Source of the DNA: DYFT01 sp041695085
GTDB taxonomy: Bacteria > Bacteroidota > Ignavibacteria > UBA10030
Reading direction: 5' to 3'
DNA length: 64,000 nucleotides
NCBI GenBank assembly: GCA_041695085.1
Contig: JBGFRO010000019.1
Location: 1-64,000 of the forward strand
Of this stretch, positions 61,294-64,000 are shown in pieces. The notes below the pieces were generated by a model that was given only the letters and a program-made list of their open reading frames with translations, made no database searches and had not been told where the DNA came from. The position numbers were made by a program, and so were the translations under genes. Within the stretch, counting starts at the first letter, position 1; the number at the start of each line of letters is the position of its first letter.

Positions 61294-62788
61294 ATCTGTC
61301 GAAGTAGCACACCGCGAATTTCAATCATCCGAAGCCGCTGGTTCGGGCGAACAGGCGCAGCGGGACGAACATCTCCGCATTTCGATCGACGACTCTGCCC
61401 GCACACCGACCGTTTTTTATTTTGCGACGGCGGTGTTCTGGCTCCTCATCGGCACACTCTTCGGCGTGGCAACCGCCCTCAAGTTTACGTTGCCGGACTG
61501 GCTGGGCGATATACCGGCCTTGACGTTCGGAAGGATTCGTCCGGCTCACCTCAACACGGTGATGTACGGCTGGGCATCGCTGGCAGGAGCCGGCATGATC
61601 GTGTGGCTGACGGCTCGCCTCTGCCGCGTACCGCTCCAGTGGGGATGGCTCCACTATATCGCCGCATTGCTGTGGAACATCGGAGTCTTTGCGGGTACGG
61701 TGGCCATCTTGGCCGGATATAATCAAGGCATGGAATGGTTGGAGTTTCCAAAGTTTGCCGGCGGACTGATTGCCGTTGCATTCCTCCTGTTTGCCGCATC
61801 GATCGTCCAAACATTCCGCGTTCGGCAGGTCGAGCATCTCTACGTCAGTCTCTGGTACATTCTCGCTTCCCTCCTCTGGTTTCCGATACTGTATGTGGTC
61901 GCGAACCTCGATCTGTATCAAGGTGTCGTGCAAGCGGCCATGAACTGGTGGTTCGGCCACAATGCCCTTGCCGTTTGGTTTACGCCTATCGGATTGGCCG
62001 GCGCGTACTATTTTATTCCCAAGGTCATCGGTCGCCCCATCTATAGTTATTATTTGGGATTGATCGGCTTCTGGGCCTTTGCACTCTTTTATAATTGGAA
62101 CGGCATGCACCATCTCGTCGGCGGACCGATCCCCACATGGCTTGTGACCGTTTCCATCGTGGCCAGCGTGATGATGGTCGTCCCCGTAATGGCGGTGGCG
62201 GTGAACCATCACCTCACCACCGTCAACCACTTCCGCATGTTGAAATACAGTCCTACGCTCCGCTTCGTCGTCTTCGGCTCGATGAGCTACACGGCGGTCA
62301 GTTTTCAGGGTTCGCTCGAATCGATTCGCTCATTCCAGGAGGTCGCGCACTTCACGCACTACACCGTCGGCCACGCGCATCTTGGTGTGTACGGTTTTCT
62401 TTCGATGATTCTGTTTGGGGCGATGTACTACATCATGCCGCGTCTTGCAAAGTGGGAATGGCCCTATCCAAAGTTGATCAAAGCCCACTTCTGGACGACC
62501 GCCATCGGCATTGCGATCTACGTCATCACCATGAGCATTGGCGGATGGATTCAAGGACTGCAGATGAACGATGCCAGCATTCCGTTCATGGATGTGGTGA
62601 ATACGACAAAGCCATGGCTGTGGGGACGTACGTTCGGCGGAACGCTGATGATGGTTGGCCACTTCATCTTCGCGTATCAATTCTTTCTTATTATTAAACG
62701 AGCCGGACCCCGGCGCTTTGCGCCCGCGCTCTTCCGTGAACCTGCTCCCATCGAAGCACCGGCCGCTGCGGAGGGAAAACGACGATGA
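61274..62788 (+). CDS. ccoN: cbb3-type cytochrome c oxidase subunit I (CcoN)
   Basis: A 504-residue heme-copper oxidase subunit with 12 helices. Heme and copper ligands appear in FGRIRPAHLNTVMYGW (His), WWFGHNALAVWF (CuB His), YNWNGMHHLVGGPIPTWL (HH pair) and FTHYTVGHAHLGVYGF (low- and high-spin heme His). A 40-residue hydrophilic tail precedes the first helix. It is the catalytic core for high-affinity oxygen reduction, which fits micro-oxic growth. Confidence 0.93.
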   Translation: MARTKHKSVEVAHREFQSSEAAGSGEQAQRDEHLRISIDDSARTPTVFYFATAVFWLLIGTLFGVATALKFTLPDWLGDIPALTFGRIRPAHLNTVMYGWASLAGAGMIVWLTARLCRVPLQWGWLHYIAALLWNIGVFAGTVAILAGYNQGMEWLEFPKFAGGLIAVAFLLFAASIVQTFRVRQVEHLYVSLWYILASLLWFPILYVVANLDLYQGVVQAAMNWWFGHNALAVWFTPIGLAGAYYFIPKVIGRPIYSYYLGLIGFWAFALFYNWNGMHHLVGGPIPTWLVTVSIVASVMMVVPVMAVAVNHHLTTVNHFRMLKYSPTLRFVVFGSMSYTAVSFQGSLESIRSFQEVAHFTHYTVGHAHLGVYGFLSMILFGAMYYIMPRLAKWEWPYPKLIKAHFWTTAIGIAIYVITMSIGGWIQGLQMNDASIPFMDVVNTTKPWLWGRTFGGTLMMVGHFIFAYQFFLIIKRAGPRRFAPALFREPAPIEAPAAAEGKRR

Positions 62789-63393
62789 TGTTCATGCGCT
62801 CCTTCGTCTTCTTCCTCGGCGTCCTTGCCACCCTCTTTCTCGGCTGGGCTGCACTCGTTGGTATACCTGATGCAATGATCTCGGAAATCCAACCGCCGGA
62901 GGGGCTCGAACGCTACACGGCGGAAGAGCTGTACGGACGATCCATCTACATCCGCGAAGGATGCATCTACTGCCACAGTCAGCAGGTGCGTCCGGAAGGG
63001 TTCGGTTCGGATCAAGCCCGATTCTGGGGAAGACCCTCCGTCCCCGCCGATTATGTCTACGACAAGCCGCATCTGTTGGGAACGATGCGAACGGGTCCCG
63101 ATCTGATGAACATCGGTGTTCGCCAACCGAGCGAAGAATGGCATCTCGTTCATCTCTACAATCCGCGCATCGTCGTCCCCGGTTCCATTATGCCGCCGTT
63201 TCCATATCTCTTCCAAGAAAAACTGAGCGCCGGGCCGAATGAGCGCGTGCTCTCGATTCCCGACTCCCTCGCCCCCAAGGGAAAGGTGATCGTTGCGACC
63301 CGCGAGGCGATGGCACTGACGAAGTATTTACTTAGTCTCGATCGGTCATATCCTGTCACCCAGGGGAAACCCGATACCACGAGGAAGCAATGA
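62785..63393 (+). CDS. ccoO: cbb3-type cytochrome c oxidase subunit II (CcoO)
   Basis: A 202-residue monoheme cytochrome with an N-terminal membrane helix (FVFFLGVLATLFLGWAALVG), the heme site EGCIYCHSQQVRP (CxxCH) and the axial-Met segment GSIMPPFPYLF. It passes electrons to CcoN. Its ATG overlaps the ccoN stop (ATGATG), so the genes are translationally coupled. Confidence 0.92.
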   Translation: MMFMRSFVFFLGVLATLFLGWAALVGIPDAMISEIQPPEGLERYTAEELYGRSIYIREGCIYCHSQQVRPEGFGSDQARFWGRPSVPADYVYDKPHLLGTMRTGPDLMNIGVRQPSEEWHLVHLYNPRIVVPGSIMPPFPYLFQEKLSAGPNERVLSIPDSLAPKGKVIVATREAMALTKYLLSLDRSYPVTQGKPDTTRKQ

Positions 63394-63941
63394 CACACGG
63401 ACGAGGTTCAGCCCGGAAGGCGTTTGTCATTCTGAGCGCGTTCATCGTCGTCAGCGTGGGAACAATCGGTTGCACTTCACGCCCGACGACGGAAGAAGCG
63501 CTGCTTGAGCAAGCGTTCGATGCGATCAAGGAGAACGACTGGGAAGCGTATCAGAAGCTTACCATCACCTATGCGGATTTTCTTCTGAAGGCGCACAAGA
63601 CGAGCCGCGTGGAGGAGCAAATGAGCTACGCTGGGGACGTTTTGAAACCGGAAGAGCTGCAAAGTCAACGTGAGCAGTTCGATCGTGCTGTGGCGGGTGG
63701 CAAGGGACAGATTGATTTCCGCAGAACGGAGTTTCTTGGAGCGGGACCCGTTTTTCTCGAGAGCATGATGGAGTTGTTGACGGCAGAGGAAAAAGTGCCG
63801 TTCAAGATCTATGCATTGAAAATTGCCGAGGGAGGCATGCAGCGGGAGACGAGAGATTTGTTCCCTCGATTCACCGTTGTGCCGTGGGAGGGAGAGTATC
63901 GCATCATGCGGCTGGAATTTCCCAAGACCGATTCGCCGTGA
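63390..63941 (+). CDS. Lipoprotein in the cco operon, unknown function
   Basis: A 183-residue protein with a lipobox (IVVSVGTIGCTSRP). It has EEALLEQAFDAIKENDWEAY at its start, a helix pattern as in small DUF4878-like or tetratricopeptide lipoproteins, and no heme motif. It overlaps the ccoO stop (ATGA). It could help oxidase assembly. I do not recognise a family. Confidence 0.6.
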   Translation: MTHGRGSARKAFVILSAFIVVSVGTIGCTSRPTTEEALLEQAFDAIKENDWEAYQKLTITYADFLLKAHKTSRVEEQMSYAGDVLKPEELQSQREQFDRAVAGGKGQIDFRRTEFLGAGPVFLESMMELLTAEEKVPFKIYALKIAEGGMQRETRDLFPRFTVVPWEGEYRIMRLEFPKTDSP

Positions 63942-63955
63942 CCCTTTGCTGATCC

Positions 63956-64000
63956 ATGTCTGACGAGCGAACACCGACATCCCAACCGACGCCCGATTCT
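63956..64000 (+). CDS. Start of a further gene, cut by the window end
   Basis: Fifteen codons, MSDERTPTSQPTPDS, run to the edge. The position after the ccoO and lipoprotein genes suggests another cbb3 subunit (ccoP) or assembly protein. The sequence is too short to tell. Confidence 0.4.
   Translation, partial: MSDERTPTSQPTPDS

Noticed and set aside
1..64000. tRNA, rRNA or CRISPR array
   Set aside because: I scanned for cloverleaf-like stretches with CCA ends and for regularly spaced repeats and saw none. The short repeats at 3148-3252 are too irregular and too few to be a CRISPR array.

Overview
The window looks like a chromosomal segment from a member of the Bacteroidota/Chlorobiota assemblage, most plausibly an Ignavibacteria-like lineage. 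The signs are many TonB-dependent receptors with N-terminal carboxypeptidase-regulatory-like domains, HmuY, a DUF5686-type outer membrane protein, a histone H1-like protein, a cbb3 oxidase and moderate GC. Clear AAGGAG-type ribosome binding sites precede many genes, which is unusual for Bacteroidia and Flavobacteriia and fits the Chlorobi/Ignavibacteria side better. This assignment is inference from gene content only.

Layout. (1) 0.1-8.5 kb: a frameshifted OB-fold/histidine-kinase gene, a BNR-repeat gene and a MoaD/ThiS gene separated by a repeat-flanked GxxExxY cassette, a TonB receptor, a thioredoxin, and a small graveyard of truncated genes. (2) 8.5-32.8 kb: a roughly 24 kb same-strand metal acquisition island. 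In transcription order it holds feoA-feoB-small Cys-rich protein, a FecA-like receptor, phnDCE-type ABC genes, hmuR-hmuY-methyltransferase-secreted CbiX-like protein-small protein-FTR1, two TonB receptor/PepSY pairs (one with low GC), a DoxX-like protein and an MtrA-like corrinoid protein. A 462 bp piece of the MtrA-like gene has replaced the inside of a duplicated methyltransferase gene. (3) 33.0-35.3 kb: a short-chain dehydrogenase, a deoxyhypusine-synthase-like enzyme and an H1-like protein. (4) 35.4-47.3 kb: an accessory region with two small secreted cysteine-containing proteins under nearly identical structured leaders, a membrane-anchored C39-type peptidase, a beta-propeller, a MauE-thioredoxin fusion, an ABC exporter, YIP1-like membrane proteins, a broken DUF5686 gene, and a redoxin gene split by a non-coding mobile element. 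(5) 47.6-60.8 kb: GH20 hexosaminidase, NhaC antiporter, degenerate SF1-helicase-like protein, TVP38 and CorC membrane proteins, GH13 enzyme, a second copy of the mobile element, a Uma2 nuclease and a TauE/SafE protein. (6) 61.0-64.0 kb: a cbb3 cytochrome oxidase operon (ccoS-ccoN-ccoO-lipoprotein) running off the edge.

How the parts may work together. The island covers ferrous iron (FeoAB), siderophores (receptor/PepSY pairs), heme (HmuR/HmuY) and periplasmic iron (FTR1). A secreted four-module CbiX-like protein sits where the CobN-like HmuS sits in known hmu operons, which suggests a periplasmic heme or tetrapyrrole metal-handling step. A palindrome ahead of feoA suggests metal-dependent repression. 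The best candidate for an undescribed system is the 36-47 kb locus. Its small exported cysteine proteins share a hairpin-rich leader and lie beside a CPPC thioredoxin-MauE fusion, a propeller, an ABC transporter and a C39 protease, as expected for production, oxidation and export of disulfide microproteins.
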